From the NCBI GenBank assembly GCA_020444205.1, contig JAHLLJ010000003.1, positions 23,743 to 87,742 of the forward strand: a DNA stretch of 64,000 bases. The letters run 5' to 3'. Of this stretch, positions 1-10,344 are shown one piece after another (position 1 is the stretch's first letter; each line of letters starts with the position of its first letter). Source of the DNA: Deltaproteobacteria bacterium. Its GTDB lineage: Bacteria; Desulfobacterota; Desulfarculia; Desulfarculales; Desulfarculaceae. The position numbers and the translations under genes were made by a program. The notes under the pieces are model-generated. The model saw only the letters and a program-made list of their open reading frames with translations, was not told the origin of the DNA and searched no databases.

Positions 1-684
1 ATCGCCGGGCGGCGGCAGCGGCCCTACACGGGCTTTGACGACTTTTTGCTCCGGGTGCGCCCCGCCGAGGACGAGGCCCGGTCCCTGATCCACGCCGGGG
101 CCTTCAGCGAGCTGCACCCGGGCGCGGACCCGGCCGAGCTGCTCTGGCGCTTGGCCCGCACCCGCCGCCTGCGCGAAGCGGCCGCCAAGGAGCGGGGCCT
201 GTTTTCCGCCCCGCCTCCGGTAAACGCCCCGTCTTTGCCGCCCGGCGACCAACTGGAGCGCCTGCGCCGCCAGTACGCGGTGCTGGGCTTTTTGCCCAGC
301 CGTCACCCCATGGTGCTTTTCGCCGAGGGCCTGCGCGGCCGAAAGATCATCAAAGCCCGCGATCTGGCCCGCCATATCGGCCGCCGGGTGCGCCTGGCCG
401 GGTGGCTGCTTACCGGCAAAACGGTGTGGACCAAAAGCGAGGAGCCCATGCAGTTTCTCAGCTTCGAGGACGAGACAGGCCTGGTGGAAACCACTTTTTT
501 TCCGGCCGCTTACCGCCGCTTCGCCATGATGCTGGACTGGTCTCGGCCCTATCTGCTGGAAGGGCGGGTGGAGGAGAACTTCGGGGCGGTTACGGTGAAC
601 GTGGAGCGGGTGCTGGGACAGCCTCAAAGCAGCAATTGGGCCCCAAGCTCAAGCAAGCCTGCAAAATGTTTATATAGTAACTAG
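1..684 (+). CDS. dnaE: DnaE-type DNA polymerase III alpha subunit, C-terminal part (5' truncated)
   Basis: The frame is open from base 1, so the gene begins outside the window; 227 C-terminal residues are visible. The first part (AGAFSELHPGADPAELLW) looks like the helix-hairpin-helix/tail region of bacterial replicative polymerases. The second part, roughly residues 115-215, matches the C-terminal OB-fold of DnaE/DnaE2 proteins: RVRLAGWLLTGKTV, FLSFEDETGLVETTFFP and YLLEGRVEENFGAVTV. That fold binds single-stranded DNA in this family. The catalytic PHP and palm regions are not in view, so replicative DnaE and error-prone DnaE2/ImuC cannot be separated; the short tail without a tau-binding extension would fit the DnaE2 type. 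No convincing terminator follows; the next gene's promoter starts about 40 bases after the stop. Confidence 0.85.
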   Translation: MAGRRQRPYTGFDDFLLRVRPAEDEARSLIHAGAFSELHPGADPAELLWRLARTRRLREAAAKERGLFSAPPPVNAPSLPPGDQLERLRRQYAVLGFLPSRHPMVLFAEGLRGRKIIKARDLARHIGRRVRLAGWLLTGKTVWTKSEEPMQFLSFEDETGLVETTFFPAAYRRFAMMLDWSRPYLLEGRVEENFGAVTVNVERVLGQPQSSNWAPSSSKPAKCLYSN

Positions 685-725
685 TCAAATATAAAAAATA
701 AATTACGGAGACACAATTTTGTTAC

Positions 726-753
726 TTGACATACATTCATGTATGTATATCTT
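726..753 (+). promoter_or_regulatory. Sigma-70-type promoter of the RND efflux operon
   Basis: TTGACA at 726-731 is a perfect -35 hexamer. A 16-base spacer separates it from TATCTT at 748-753. The spacer is almost filled by the inverted repeat at 729-746, the layout expected for repression by steric block. The regulator's GTG start is at 792. Confidence 0.6.
729..746. promoter_or_regulatory. AcrR-box-like operator inside the efflux promoter
   Basis: ACATACATTCATGTATGT is an inverted repeat with two perfect 8-base arms and a 2-base centre. From memory it closely resembles the half-sites of the E. coli acrAB operator bound by AcrR (TACATACATT...AATGTATGTA). It overlaps the -35 element and spacer, directly ahead of a TetR/AcrR-family gene, so autorepression of the whole operon is the natural reading. 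Confidence 0.7.
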
Positions 754-791
754 TTCCGTACGGACCGAACACCAGTGCGAAAGGAGGCGCA

Positions 792-1403
792 GTGGCCCGT
801 AGGACCAACGAACAAGCCCAGGAGACCAGGGAGAAAATCCTGGAGGGCGCCCTAAACGTGTTCAGCGAAAAGGGCTTTTCCCGCGCCACCCTGAGCGATA
901 TCGCCAAACGCATAGGTATGACCAGAGGAGCGGTCTATTGGCACTTCAAAGATAAGCGGGAGCTCTTGGTGGAGTTGATCGAGGCCATGAATGCCAAGGA
1001 GAAGGTTTTGTTGGCCGAGAAAGTTCCCACGCTTGAGTCCCTGGACGACTTACTGGCCCAGTTTCTGGCTAGAATCGACTACTTGGAAACCAATAAAGAG
1101 TTTCGCAAGTATATTTACTTCATGTCCATGCAAGTGGAGTGGGCCACTGAGAAGCAGATATTTAACCGGCTACGTGACGAACAAGCACGCAATGCACCTT
1201 TCATGGAGTGCAATAAGGCGTTGAAGCTGGCCCAGGAGCGGGGTGAGATACGCCCCGGGGTGGACCTGGGGCAAGTTTTTGACAGTTTAGTGGGAATGTT
1301 CACCGGAATAGTGCGCTATTACCTTTATGGAATGGCCAGTGCTCCGTTGCGTCCCACTATTAAAATGGCCATGCAGGCGTACATCGCCAGCATCCGCGCC
1401 TGA
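792..1403 (+). CDS. TetR/AcrR-family repressor of the adjacent RND efflux operon
   Basis: A 203-residue TetR-family regulator. The helix-turn-helix lies at about residues 33-52 (TLSDIAKRIGMTRGAVYWHF), typical of AcrR/TtgR/MtrR-like proteins; the rest is the variable ligand-binding and dimerisation domain. I chose the GTG at 792 because a strong AAAGGAGG ribosome site sits just upstream and the protein then starts at the usual basic N-terminus (MARRTNEQAQ). An upstream in-frame TTG at 726 would place the start inside the promoter -35. It is first in a likely four-gene operon with the fusion protein, pump and outer-membrane channel. Likely role: binds the palindrome at 729-746 and releases on drug or metabolite binding; the ligand is unknown. 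Confidence 0.9.
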   Translation: MARRTNEQAQETREKILEGALNVFSEKGFSRATLSDIAKRIGMTRGAVYWHFKDKRELLVELIEAMNAKEKVLLAEKVPTLESLDDLLAQFLARIDYLETNKEFRKYIYFMSMQVEWATEKQIFNRLRDEQARNAPFMECNKALKLAQERGEIRPGVDLGQVFDSLVGMFTGIVRYYLYGMASAPLRPTIKMAMQAYIASIRA

Positions 1404-1462
1404 ACTAATTTTGTGAAGGGGCGGTGTGTATCCCCCCGGAAGAACTAAGGAGATTTCTTACG

Positions 1463-2725
1463 ATGCGTGTTTTAAAACCCATCGTCATCGGTGTTGCGTT
1501 ACTGGCCCTGGTGGCCGTAGGTTGGGTGGTCCGCGGCCTGGTCTCCAGCGGGCAGCCCGGCGAGGGCAAGAGCATGGCTGCCATGGCCGGCCGGGGAGGA
1601 GCCCCACAGGTTACGGTCGCCAAGGTCCAAGAGGCTTCCCTGAAGCCGCCCAAAAAGTACGTGGGCCACGTGGAGGCCATCCAGGACGCCGAGATATATG
1701 CCCAGGTGTCCGGCACCATCAAGCAGGTCCACTTCAAGGAAGGCGCCATGGTCAAGGAGGGCGACCTGCTGTTCACCATTGATCCCGACCGCTACCAGGC
1801 CAGGGTAGAGCTCTACCAGGCTACCCTTACCCAGGCCAGGGCCAGCCTGGCCGCGGCCAAGGCCAATTTGGAGTCGGTTCAGGCCCAGCTTTCCTACGCC
1901 GACAGCTACCACAAGCGTTTAAAGAGCGCGGGGGCGCGCAGCGTGGTGCAGGCCGACGTGGACAAGGCCGATAGCGCGGTGCGTCAGCTCACGGCGGCCC
2001 AGCAGGAGGCCAAGGCCAAGATCGAGCAGTTAAAGGCTCAAATCAAGCAGTCCGAGGCCAACCTCGAGGTGGCGCGCATTGATCTTGACTACACTCAGGT
2101 GCGCTCGCCCATAACCGGACGCATCGGCAAGGCCGAGGTCACTGCCGGCGACTATGTGAGCCCCGGCGCGGTGATGTTGGCCCGGGTGGTGCAAGTGGAC
2201 CCGGTCAGGGTGCGTTTCGCCATGAGCGACCGCGACTATCTGGACCTGCTCAAGATTAAAAAGCGCGACGGCATAGAGGCCATCCAGGCCAAGCTGCAAC
2301 TTGCCAATGGAGATTACTTCCGGGGAGAAGGCGCCCTGGACTTTGTGGGCAACCGCATGAACCTCACCACCGGCACCATTGTTTTGCGCCTGCGCTACGG
2401 CAACGCCGGCGATGAGCTGGTGCCCAACAGCTACGTCAAGGTGTTCGTGGAGACTCCCGGCACCTCCCGCAGCCTGGTCTTGCCCCAACAGGCGATCTTG
2501 ACCGATCCAAAAGGTGAGTACGTCTATGTAGTCTCTGACAAGGGCACGGCCCAAAAGCGTTACGTGGAGCTGGGTGACAGCGTTCAGGGCAAACGCATAA
2601 TCATTTCCGGCCTCAAGTCCGGCGAGTCCGTGGTGGTCCAAGGCCTGCAAAAAGTGCGGCCCGGCCAGCCGGTCAAGGTGGCCAAGACCACGGCCGCCAA
2701 GGGTGGAGAGGATCGCCAGTCATGA
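1463..2725 (+). CDS. RND efflux periplasmic adaptor (membrane fusion protein, AcrA/MexA type)
   Basis: A 420-residue HlyD/AcrA-like adaptor linking the inner-membrane pump to the outer-membrane channel. The N-terminal hydrophobic anchor ([20 protein letters not shown]) has no lipobox cysteine, so it is probably held by an uncleaved helix rather than as a lipoprotein like AcrA. A biotinyl-lipoyl-like half motif ([20 protein letters not shown]) comes next, then a long Ala/Gln/Lys-rich alpha hairpin (about residues 100-200), the returning lipoyl half ([20 protein letters not shown]), and beta-barrel and membrane-proximal domains. ATG 1463 is preferred because AAGGAG lies upstream and the hydrophobic segment follows at once; an upstream GTG would add an unlikely charged tail. 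The stop overlaps the next start by four bases (ATGA), indicating translational coupling. Confidence 0.93.
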   Translation: MRVLKPIVIGVALLALVAVGWVVRGLVSSGQPGEGKSMAAMAGRGGAPQVTVAKVQEASLKPPKKYVGHVEAIQDAEIYAQVSGTIKQVHFKEGAMVKEGDLLFTIDPDRYQARVELYQATLTQARASLAAAKANLESVQAQLSYADSYHKRLKSAGARSVVQADVDKADSAVRQLTAAQQEAKAKIEQLKAQIKQSEANLEVARIDLDYTQVRSPITGRIGKAEVTAGDYVSPGAVMLARVVQVDPVRVRFAMSDRDYLDLLKIKKRDGIEAIQAKLQLANGDYFRGEGALDFVGNRMNLTTGTIVLRLRYGNAGDELVPNSYVKVFVETPGTSRSLVLPQQAILTDPKGEYVYVVSDKGTAQKRYVELGDSVQGKRIIISGLKSGESVVVQGLQKVRPGQPVKVAKTTAAKGGEDRQS

Positions 2726-5700
2726 TCTCGCGCTTGTTCATAGAACGGCCCCGCTTCGCCATGGTCATAGCCATCGTGCTGACCCTGGCTGGAGCCCTGG
2801 CCCTGTCTACGCTGCCTATAGAGCAGTACCCCCAGGTTACCCCGCCCACGGTGGTGGTGGAGGCTTTCTATCCCGGCGCCAGCGCAGAGGTGTTGGCCAA
2901 AACCGTGGCCACGCCCATTGAGCAAGAGATCAACGGCGTGGACAACATGATCTACATGGAGTCCAAGAGCGACAACCAGGGCAACTATCAGCTCACGGTA
3001 AGCTTTGAGGTGGGCACTGATTTGGACATCGCCTTGGTCAAGGTGCAGAACCGCTTGCAGCAGGCCACCTCCAAGCTGCCCCCCGAGGTGACCCAACAGG
3101 GTCTCACCGTGGAGACGCGTTCTTCCAGCGTTTTGTGCTTCATGGCCGTCTACTCCCCGGACAACTCCCGCGACGAGTTGTACCTGAGCAACTTTGTACA
3201 TGAGCGGCTCAAGGACCCCCTCAAGAGGGTGCCCGGCGTGGGCGGAGTCACCGTTCTTGGCGGCCAGTACTCCATGCGGGTGTGGCTCAACTCCGACCGG
3301 CTGGAGGCCCTGGGCCTGAGCAGCCAGGACGTGGTCAACGCCATATCCTCTCAGAACATCCAGGCCTCCATCGGCTCGGTGGGCGCGTCTCCCGGCGCCG
3401 ATGACATAAAACTGGTCTACACCCTGAAAACCCAGGGCCGCCTCAACGACCCCATCGACTTCTCCGAAATCATCTTACGCACCGATCCCCAGGGTGGCCA
3501 GGTGCGCCTGAAGGACGTGGCCCGAGTGGAGCTGGGCCGTGACTCCTACGCCTACAGCGCCAACTACGACAACATGCCCTCCGTGGCCATTATTCTGGCC
3601 CAAACCCCGGGCTCCAACTCCCTAGCCACCATGGAGGGAGTGAGGGCGGAGATGAAGAGGCTTGAGAGCACCTGGCCCGCTGGGGTGACCTATGCCATGG
3701 CCTATGACGCCACCCTTACCATCACCGCCTCGGTGGAGGAAATTCTCTACACCTTGTTACTGACCTTCGCTCTGGTGGTGTTGGTCTGCTTCGTCTTCCT
3801 GCAGGACTGGCGGGCCACCCTGATTCCGGTGGTGGCCATTCCGGTGTCGTTGTTGTCCACCTTCGCGGTGCTCATGGCATTGGACTACACCATCAACCTC
3901 TTGACCCTATTCGCTCTTGTTTTGGCCATTGGACTGGTGGTGGATGATGCCATCGTGGTGGTGGAGCGCGTCTATCACCTCATGGAGAACGAGGGCTTGG
4001 GGCCCAAGGACGCGGCCATCAAGGCCATGCGCGAAGTCAGTGTGGCCATCATCGCCATCTCCCTGGTGCTCTTGGCCATCTTCGTGCCCGTGGGCTTTGT
4101 GGCCGGTCTGACCGGCCAGATCTACCGCCAGTTCGCGGTGACCGTATCCACCTCGGTGCTGTTCTCCGCCATCGTGGCCTTGACCCTAAGCCCGGCCCTG
4201 TGCGCCATCCTGCTGCGCAAACAACACGGCATCACCCGTGGACCCCTGGCCTGGTTCAACCGGGCCATGGACAAGGGGCGCGACGGCTATGTGGTGTGGT
4301 CCATGTGGCTGGCCAAGCGCCTGGCCTTTCCGGTGGTGATCCTTTTGGCCCTGGCGGCCATCAGCGGCCTGTTCTTCTACACCACACAGACCTCGCTCAT
4401 CCCCCCGGAAGACCAGGGGGTCATATTCACTGACGTCCAGCTACCCGAGGGGGCCACTTTGGCGCGCACCAAGGCGCTCATGAAGCGGATATCCGAGTCC
4501 ACGCGAAAGCTCGATGGAGTCAAATCGGTGATGGACCTTTCCGGATACAGCATCATCGGCGGCAGCGGCGAAAACGTTGGCTTCATGGTCACCCACTTGG
4601 TCGATTGGGACGAGCGTAAAACAGCTGAGATGCAAATAGATGCTTTTGTCAGGAAATTGCAGATCAACGCCGCTCAGATGCCCGAGGCCAGGATCAGCAT
4701 TTTCACCCCGCCGTCCATCATGGGGCTGGGTTTGAGCAACGGTCTGGACATCCGCTTGCAGAGCATCACCGAAAGCGATCCCCAAAAGCTGGCCCAGGTG
4801 CTGAGGAACTTCCTCATGCGCCTGAACACCTCGCCGGAGATCATGGTGGCCTTTTCCTCCTATGCGGCCGACACCCCGCACCTGTACCTGGAGGTGGACC
4901 GCGCCAAGGCCGAATCCCTGGGGGTTTCGGTCGGGAGCCTGTTCACCACCCTGCAGAACTACCTGGGCTCGCGTTATGTCAACGACATAAACCTCGGCAA
5001 CCAAGTTAACAAGGTCATGGTGCAGGCCGACTGGCCATTCCGCAAGAGTCTGGAGGACATAGGCGAGCTGAACGTGAAGAACAGCGCCGGGGAAATGGTG
5101 CCGGTGTCCAGCCTGGTCAGGATCAGGCCCACTGCCGCGCCGCGCATGCTGCTGCGCTTTAACCTGTTCCCCAGCGCCTCTATCACCGCCCTGACCGCTA
5201 ACGGAGTCAGCACCGGTGCGGCAATCGCCGCGGTGGAGCGCATGGCCAAACAGAGCCTGCCCAAGGGCTACACCCTGGACTGGTCGGGCATGAGCTATCA
5301 GGAACGTAAGGTGCAGAGCCAGGGCGTCATGCTCATGGGCCTGTCCCTGCTCTTCGGCTACCTCTTGTTGGTGGCCCAATATGAAAGCTGGACCGTCCCG
5401 GTGCCGGTTATGCTCTCCATCACCGTGGCCGTGGCCGGAGCCCTGGCCGGTCTTAAGCTCATGGGCCTGTCGCTGAGCATATACGCCCAACTTGGCTTGA
5501 TCCTGCTGGTGGGCTTGGCCAGCAAAAACGCCATACTTATCGTGGAGTTCTGCAAGACTCAACGCGAGAAGGGCCGCACCATTTTGGAAGCGGCGCGTAT
5601 CGGCATCCACGAGCGGTTCCGGGCGGTGCTCATGACCGCCTTTACCTTCATCCTAGGCACAATGCCCATGATCTTCGCCACCGGCGCGGGCGCCAGCAGC

Positions 5701-5880
5701 CGCCAGGCAATCGGTCTGACGGTGTGCGCGGGCATGGTGGCGGCCACGGTAATGGGCATTCTCATAGTGCCCCCCCTGTACGTCCTGTTCCAAGGACTGC
5801 GTGAATATATCAAGGGAACCCTGTTTGCAAGCAAGGAGCAGCCCCCCCAACAAGAGGCCGCCAAGGGGAACCTCTCATGA
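2722..5880 (+). CDS. RND efflux pump, HAE1 family (AcrB/MexB-like)
   Basis: A 1052-residue proton-driven drug exporter, the usual length for the HAE1 group. The N-terminus ([20 protein letters not shown]) is the classic first helix. The paired aspartates of the proton relay are present at D408-D409 in [12 protein letters not shown]. Later hallmarks include [15 protein letters not shown] and the final helices. Two large periplasmic loops sit between helices 1-2 and 7-8, as expected. It overlaps the genes on both sides by ATGA, so adaptor, pump and channel are probably made in coordinated amounts. The likely assembly is a trimer in the inner membrane exporting amphipathic compounds; specificity cannot be read from sequence. 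Confidence 0.96.
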   Translation: MISRLFIERPRFAMVIAIVLTLAGALALSTLPIEQYPQVTPPTVVVEAFYPGASAEVLAKTVATPIEQEINGVDNMIYMESKSDNQGNYQLTVSFEVGTDLDIALVKVQNRLQQATSKLPPEVTQQGLTVETRSSSVLCFMAVYSPDNSRDELYLSNFVHERLKDPLKRVPGVGGVTVLGGQYSMRVWLNSDRLEALGLSSQDVVNAISSQNIQASIGSVGASPGADDIKLVYTLKTQGRLNDPIDFSEIILRTDPQGGQVRLKDVARVELGRDSYAYSANYDNMPSVAIILAQTPGSNSLATMEGVRAEMKRLESTWPAGVTYAMAYDATLTITASVEEILYTLLLTFALVVLVCFVFLQDWRATLIPVVAIPVSLLSTFAVLMALDYTINLLTLFALVLAIGLVVDDAIVVVERVYHLMENEGLGPKDAAIKAMREVSVAIIAISLVLLAIFVPVGFVAGLTGQIYRQFAVTVSTSVLFSAIVALTLSPALCAILLRKQHGITRGPLAWFNRAMDKGRDGYVVWSMWLAKRLAFPVVILLALAAISGLFFYTTQTSLIPPEDQGVIFTDVQLPEGATLARTKALMKRISESTRKLDGVKSVMDLSGYSIIGGSGENVGFMVTHLVDWDERKTAEMQIDAFVRKLQINAAQMPEARISIFTPPSIMGLGLSNGLDIRLQSITESDPQKLAQVLRNFLMRLNTSPEIMVAFSSYAADTPHLYLEVDRAKAESLGVSVGSLFTTLQNYLGSRYVNDINLGNQVNKVMVQADWPFRKSLEDIGELNVKNSAGEMVPVSSLVRIRPTAAPRMLLRFNLFPSASITALTANGVSTGAAIAAVERMAKQSLPKGYTLDWSGMSYQERKVQSQGVMLMGLSLLFGYLLLVAQYESWTVPVPVMLSITVAVAGALAGLKLMGLSLSIYAQLGLILLVGLASKNAILIVEFCKTQREKGRTILEAARIGIHERFRAVLMTAFTFILGTMPMIFATGAGASSRQAIGLTVCAGMVAATVMGILIVPPLYVLFQGLREYIKGTLFASKEQPPQQEAAKGNLS

Positions 5881-7379
5881 AGATGAAATTTTTAATCATA
5901 CCCATGTTGTGCCTGACCCTCGCCGGGTGCGTCACGGTGGGTCCCAACTATCAAGAGCCTCCCGCGCCCAAGGCCGACGTCTCCGATGTGAACGACGCCT
6001 CCACTCAAAAGGGGCGCCGGGCATCCATAACCAAGCAAGACTTGGTCTCCTGGTGGACGGTCTTCAATGATCCCCTGCTCAGCGCGCTGATCCAAGAGGC
6101 GCTCAGCGGCAATCTGGATGTACGCCAGGCCAAGGCCAAGGTGCGCGAGGCCAGGGCCCAGTTGGTCATCAGCCGGGCGGGCCTGTTCCCCGCGGTGGAC
6201 GCCGGCGGCTCCTACCAGCAGGCCAGGAGCATCACCAGCTACAATGCCGACGATGAGGGCGTGCGCACCGAGAACACCTATTATAACGCCGGATTCGACG
6301 CTTCCTGGGAGATCGACATCTTTGGCGGCACCCGGCGCGCGGTGGAGGCGGCCAAGGCCGACATCCAAGCACAGCAAGCGTCGCTGGAGTCGGTGTGGGT
6401 TTCCATGGCCGCCGAGGTGGCTCAAACCTATGCGGCCATTCGTTCCTATCAGCAACGGCTCAAGGTGGCCGAGAACAACCTCAGGGCCCAGGCCGACACC
6501 CTGGATATATTGGAGACCAGGCTGCGAGCCGGGCTAAGTGACGAGTTGGACGTGCAACAGGCGCGTTACAACCTGGAAAATAGCCGCTCCACTATTCCCA
6601 GGCTCAAGAGCGGCTTGGAAATCTCCTTAAACGCCCTGGCGGTGCTGGTGGGCAAGATGCCCGGCAAGCTGCAAAAGCGCCTGGAAAAATCCACGCCCAT
6701 ACCGGTCGCGCCCTTTGATGTGGTGCTTAAGATCCCGGCCGACACCTTGCGTCAACGGCCCGACATCCGCCGGGCCGAGCGGGCTTTGGCCGCCCAGAGT
6801 GCGCGCATAGGCGAGGCCACGGCCGAGCTATACCCCAAATTCTATTTGATCGGCTCTATCGGGCTGGAGTCCATGAAGTCGGCCAAGCTGTTTAACGCCG
6901 AAAGCAACGTGTGGAGCATCTTGCCCACCGTGACTTGGCCATTGTTCCGCGCGGGCTCCATCCGGGCCAACATAGAGGTGCAAAACGCCAAGCAGGAGCA
7001 GATGGCCGCGCAATATGACAAGGCCGTGCTGGTGGCGGTAAAGGAAATCCGCAACTCGCTGACCACCTTTAACCAGGAGCAGCAACGCTTGGCAGCCCTG
7101 ACCGCCGCGGTGGACGCAGCCCAAAAGGCGGCGGATATAGCTCAGCAGAAGTACCGCCACGGCCTGGTGAACTTCAACGACGTGCTGGACGCCCAGCGCT
7201 CCTTGTTCTCCTATGACGATCAACGCATCACCAGCCAGGAGGCCATAACCAACGACATCATCAGCCTGTACAAGGCCCTAGGCGGCGGCTGGCAGCACAT
7301 GCGGACCAATACCTCGCGAGAACCCTCTGCTGCCGCACCCAAGACGGCCCAGGCATCTGGTGTTGTCGCCCGTCAATAA
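5877..7379 (+). CDS. Outer-membrane efflux lipoprotein (OprM/NodT family, TolC-like)
   Basis: A 500-residue channel of the RND outer-membrane factor family. The signal peptide ends in a lipobox (LTLAGC), so Cys18 should be acylated. The family signature [11 protein letters not shown] follows directly. Two repeated alpha-helical outer-membrane-factor domains are recognisable, with [20 protein letters not shown] at the start of the second repeat. It completes the tripartite pump with the two preceding genes (four-base overlap) and is followed by a strong terminator. The C-terminal 30 residues are low-complexity Ala/Ser-rich. Confidence 0.94.
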   Translation: MKMKFLIIPMLCLTLAGCVTVGPNYQEPPAPKADVSDVNDASTQKGRRASITKQDLVSWWTVFNDPLLSALIQEALSGNLDVRQAKAKVREARAQLVISRAGLFPAVDAGGSYQQARSITSYNADDEGVRTENTYYNAGFDASWEIDIFGGTRRAVEAAKADIQAQQASLESVWVSMAAEVAQTYAAIRSYQQRLKVAENNLRAQADTLDILETRLRAGLSDELDVQQARYNLENSRSTIPRLKSGLEISLNALAVLVGKMPGKLQKRLEKSTPIPVAPFDVVLKIPADTLRQRPDIRRAERALAAQSARIGEATAELYPKFYLIGSIGLESMKSAKLFNAESNVWSILPTVTWPLFRAGSIRANIEVQNAKQEQMAAQYDKAVLVAVKEIRNSLTTFNQEQQRLAALTAAVDAAQKAADIAQQKYRHGLVNFNDVLDAQRSLFSYDDQRITSQEAITNDIISLYKALGGGWQHMRTNTSREPSAAAPKTAQASGVVARQ

Positions 7380-7409
7380 AACAACCGGTTAATACATCAC
7401 TCGGGCGGC

Positions 7410-7450
7410 AAACAGGGGGCCGGGAGCAATCCCGGCCCCCTGTTTCTTTT
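7410..7450 (+). terminator. Rho-independent terminator of the efflux operon
   Basis: AAACAGGGGGCCGGGA pairs perfectly with TCCCGGCCCCCTGTTT around a GCAA loop, followed by a short T-rich stretch (TCTTTT). It lies 30 bases after the channel gene stop. Confidence 0.92.
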
Positions 7451-7877
7451 AGATAAACCAACTCCTTGAGCCTCGGGAGGTTCCGCGTCCTCAATGAAAA
7501 AACTACACAATTCATTGATCTTTTATATTATGCTTGTATAAACCCGCATCTTTTCATGCGGGCTAGCCATGGACTCCGCCAATGGCTTAATCATCACCGG
7601 GCAAGGCGCCGACAACACAAAGCGACAAACTTCTGGGTGAGGGCGTCCGCCCAGCGATCTAACTTAAATGGCGTACTTTATGGTTTTCCAAGCCAAGCCG
7701 GGGGGCTCTGCCCGGGAGGCTAATTTTCTGCCCGCACCAAATGTAAATCCTCATCAAACAACCTCCAGCGCGAGCCAAGGCCAAAGCAAGTGTTACCCTC
7801 ACCGGCTTTGGCCTCGTAAAAATCCATTAATCATTCCGCGTCCCTAGCGCGTTCGGCGCGGGTCAGCTTGAGGTCAA
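7451..7877 (+). other. 427-base structured intergenic region ahead of the two-component genes
   Basis: No credible gene: the only sizeable open frame (7466-7723, 85 codons) lacks a ribosome site and family resemblance. A promoter-like pair TTGATC (7515-7520) and TATAAA (7537-7542) with a 16-base spacer would start transcription near 7550, leaving about 330 bases of leader. The leader has several hairpins: CCCGCAT/ATGCGGG at 7543-7562, CTGGG/CCCAG in the 7630-7655 area, and GGCCAAAGC (7779-7787) with GCTTTGGCC (7804-7812). I do not recognise a known riboswitch class. It could be a regulatory leader or an independent small RNA. Confidence 0.45.
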
Positions 7878-9560
7878 ATGACCGATACTAATAGGCAAAC
7901 TCCTGAGAAGTTCAAGGATCATTATGTGGAACTGCTCAAGAGCCGCCTGTCGGTCGGTTTCGCGGTGGGCATGGTGCTGGTGCCGCTTTTCGCGGTGGTG
8001 GATTGGCGCCTGGCCCACGGCTTTTTTAGTATGTTTTTGGGCCTGCGTTTTGCGGCGGCGGCGATCATGGGTGGGCTGTGGCTGCTGAACCACTGGCGGC
8101 GCGGCCAGGTCTGGCAGGAGGGATTGACCATCGCCGGGGCCCTCACCGTGGGGATCATGCTGGAAATCATGCTGGTGGTCATGGGCGGCACCGGGGGCAA
8201 TTATTACGCCGGCCTGACCCTGGTTTTAATAGCGGCCATAGTGCTTATTCCCATCCGCTTGGGGGTGGCGCTATCTCTGGTGGCGTCGTTGCTGATGGTG
8301 TACCTGGTGCCCTTGGCCATCGCCAATACACCGCTGTTGAGTGGGAATGAGCTGCTCCACAACACCGGCACCCTGGCCTCGGCCAGCCTGCTGCTCCTTG
8401 GCGCCAATTGGCTCCACCGCATGGCCCTGCTGAGGCAGTTCAAGCTACGCGCTCAGGTTCAGGAGCGCGAGCGCCAATTGGATGCCCTGAACGCTTCCCT
8501 GGAAGAGAAGGTAACCTCACGTACCGCCGACTTGGAGCGTTCCGAGGCCCGCTACCGCTCCCTGGTCAACTCCAACCCCCAGCTTATCTACACTCTGGAC
8601 ACCAGCGGGGCCTATTCTTTTGTGGGCCCCAAGGCCGGGAGGTTGATGGGGTATGAGCCTGAGGAAATGCTGGGCAAATACTTCATCGCTTTTGTGCACA
8701 AGGATGACCACCGCCATTGCGTGCGGGCCTTCAAGAAGGTCCGCGATGAGGGGCGGGTGCTGCAGGATGTGGAATACCGGGTGATTCGGGCGGATGGCAA
8801 GGAGAGGATTTTTTTCTCTTATACCGCGCCGTTGGTGGACGACAAGGGAAAGGTCAACGGCATGATCGGCACAGCGGTGGATGTGACTCGCCAGCGGCAA
8901 CTCACCGCCGAGCTAGTCAAGGCCGAGGACCAGGAGCGGAGGCGTATCGCCAGGGACCTGCACGACGGCGTGGGCCAGTATCTGGCGGTGAGCAAACTCA
9001 AGCTCTCAAAGGCCGCCGAAAGCGCCAACCCCGCCAACCGGCAAAGAATAGAGGAAGTTCTGGAGTTCCTGGGCCAAGCCATAAGCGACACCAGGTCGCT
9101 CACCGCCAGGTTGAGCCCCCGGGTTTTGGACGAAATAGGCCTGGCTCCGGCCCTGCAATGGCTGGCCGAGCAGGGGAGCGACCGTTACGGGATGCAGGTT
9201 GAGTTCACTTGCTCCGGCGAGGTGGAGGTAAACAACGCCCATTTGCGTAGTTTTTTGTTCCGGGCGGTTTCCGAGCTGTTGCTCAACGCTGCCAAGCACG
9301 CTCAGGCAGAGAGGGTGGACATTACCCTTTCCGGCGATGAGCGGGAGTTGACTATAACCGTGGGCGACAACGGGATCGGATTTGATCCCGCCCAACATAC
9401 CGATTCCGGCACTGGGTTGGGGTTGTTCAGCCTGCGTGAACGTATGGATCTCCTGGGGGGAAAGTTGGACTTTCTTACCCCCAGCCGGGGGGGGAGTCTT
9501 ACATGCTTGACAGTGCCTTTGGTCTCAGCAGCCGAGGACCGGGAGAAAAATGATGAATAG
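7878..9560 (+). CDS. Membrane-bound PAS sensor histidine kinase (NarX/DegS-type HisKA_3)
   Basis: A 560-residue sensor kinase. About six hydrophobic helices occupy residues 20-185, followed by a short coiled coil (residues 190-220), one PAS/PAC domain (about 222-345), a HisKA_3 dimerisation domain with phospho-acceptor His362 in RRIARDLHDGVGQYLAV, and an HATPase domain (NAAKHAQAERVDITL, DNGIGFDP, GTGLGLFSLRER). The HD-G-GQ pattern places it with NarX/UhpB/DegS kinases that pair with LuxR-type regulators. Its end overlaps the regulator gene by 11 bases. The membrane part is unlike a simple two-helix periplasmic sensor and may itself sense a membrane or small-molecule signal. The signal is unknown. 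Confidence 0.9.
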   Translation: MTDTNRQTPEKFKDHYVELLKSRLSVGFAVGMVLVPLFAVVDWRLAHGFFSMFLGLRFAAAAIMGGLWLLNHWRRGQVWQEGLTIAGALTVGIMLEIMLVVMGGTGGNYYAGLTLVLIAAIVLIPIRLGVALSLVASLLMVYLVPLAIANTPLLSGNELLHNTGTLASASLLLLGANWLHRMALLRQFKLRAQVQERERQLDALNASLEEKVTSRTADLERSEARYRSLVNSNPQLIYTLDTSGAYSFVGPKAGRLMGYEPEEMLGKYFIAFVHKDDHRHCVRAFKKVRDEGRVLQDVEYRVIRADGKERIFFSYTAPLVDDKGKVNGMIGTAVDVTRQRQLTAELVKAEDQERRRIARDLHDGVGQYLAVSKLKLSKAAESANPANRQRIEEVLEFLGQAISDTRSLTARLSPRVLDEIGLAPALQWLAEQGSDRYGMQVEFTCSGEVEVNNAHLRSFLFRAVSELLLNAAKHAQAERVDITLSGDERELTITVGDNGIGFDPAQHTDSGTGLGLFSLRERMDLLGGKLDFLTPSRGGSLTCLTVPLVSAAEDREKNDE

Positions 9561-10221
9561 CCGCATTATTCTGGTTGACGATCACAAAATCATGCGCGAC
9601 GGCATAAAGAGCCTGTTGTCCGAGGAGCCCGACATGGAGGTGGTGGGCGAAGCTGACAACGGACGCGAGGCGGTGCAGCTTGCCAGACGCCTCGGCCCGG
9701 ACTTGGTGGTTATGGACATCTCCATGCCCGAGCTCAACGGCATTGAAGCCACCCGGCAAATCCTCTCGGAGATGGATGGGGTCAAGGTGTTGGCCCTTTC
9801 CATGCACCGCGACCCGCGCTTCGTGGCCGGGGTTTTGGAAGCCGGGGCCAATGGTTACATGGTCAAGGATTGCACCGCCGACGAGTTGACCTCGGTAATC
9901 CGGCTGGTGGCCCACGGTAAGACCTATCTCAGCCCCGAGGTGGCTGATTTGGTGGTAAAGGGTTTTGTGGGGCGCTTGAATGAGGATGTGGCTCATCCCC
10001 CGGCCTCGGTGCTCAGCCCCAGGGAGCGGGAGGTCCTGCAGCTGTTGGCGGAAGGCTACAAGGTCAAGGAAGTAGCCGAAAGGCTGCACCTTGGCGTGAA
10101 AACCGTAGAGACCCACCGGCGTAACCTAATGGAAAAACTGGATATAGATAATCTGGTCGACCTGATCCGCTATGCCCTGCGCGAGGGGGTCACCTCCCTG
10201 GATGACTGGCTGGCCTACTAG
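9550..10221 (+). CDS. NarL/FixJ-family response regulator
   Basis: A 223-residue two-domain regulator. The receiver domain has the acidic pair (VDDH), the phospho-acceptor Asp56 in LVVMDISMPELNG and the conserved lysine in MVKDCTADEL. The C-terminal LuxR-type helix-turn-helix is clear (LSPREREVLQLLAEGYKVKE followed by GVKTVETHRRNLMEKL). Two in-frame ATGs (9550 and 9553) share one ribosome site (GGGAGAAAA), so the exact start differs by one residue at most. Overlap with the kinase gene implies co-translation and a cognate pair. Targets are not evident; the structured leader upstream of the kinase is a candidate autoregulation region. Confidence 0.93.
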   Translation: MMNSRIILVDDHKIMRDGIKSLLSEEPDMEVVGEADNGREAVQLARRLGPDLVVMDISMPELNGIEATRQILSEMDGVKVLALSMHRDPRFVAGVLEAGANGYMVKDCTADELTSVIRLVAHGKTYLSPEVADLVVKGFVGRLNEDVAHPPASVLSPREREVLQLLAEGYKVKEVAERLHLGVKTVETHRRNLMEKLDIDNLVDLIRYALREGVTSLDDWLAY

Positions 10222-10344
10222 CCGGCTTCGCCAGGCCCCACATGGCGGCGTTGTCGGCGACACTCGGTCCTCGGCGTATATAACAATACGCCTGCGTCCC
10301 TCGTCCGCCTGCCGCCTTGCCCTGCGGTGTCTGGCTGTGCCGGG
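10222..10344. repeat. Dispersed hairpin repeat, copy 1
   Basis: A 123-base imperfect palindrome that starts directly after the TAG stop of the regulator gene. Outer arms are CCGGC...GCCGG, the middle arms include GGCGGC/GCCGCC, and the tip is GGCGTAT (10273-10279) and ATACGCC (10286-10292) around a 6-base loop. The core words CTCGGTCCTCGGCGTAT and ATACGCCTGCGTCCCTC recur in copy 3 at 32785-32876, and the layout recurs in copy 2. It codes for nothing and resembles REP/MITE-like dispersed repeats. Confidence 0.75.

Noticed and set aside
7466-7723. 85-codon open frame in the leader ahead of the two-component genes
   Set aside because: No start signal and it runs through hairpins; more likely an untranslated leader.
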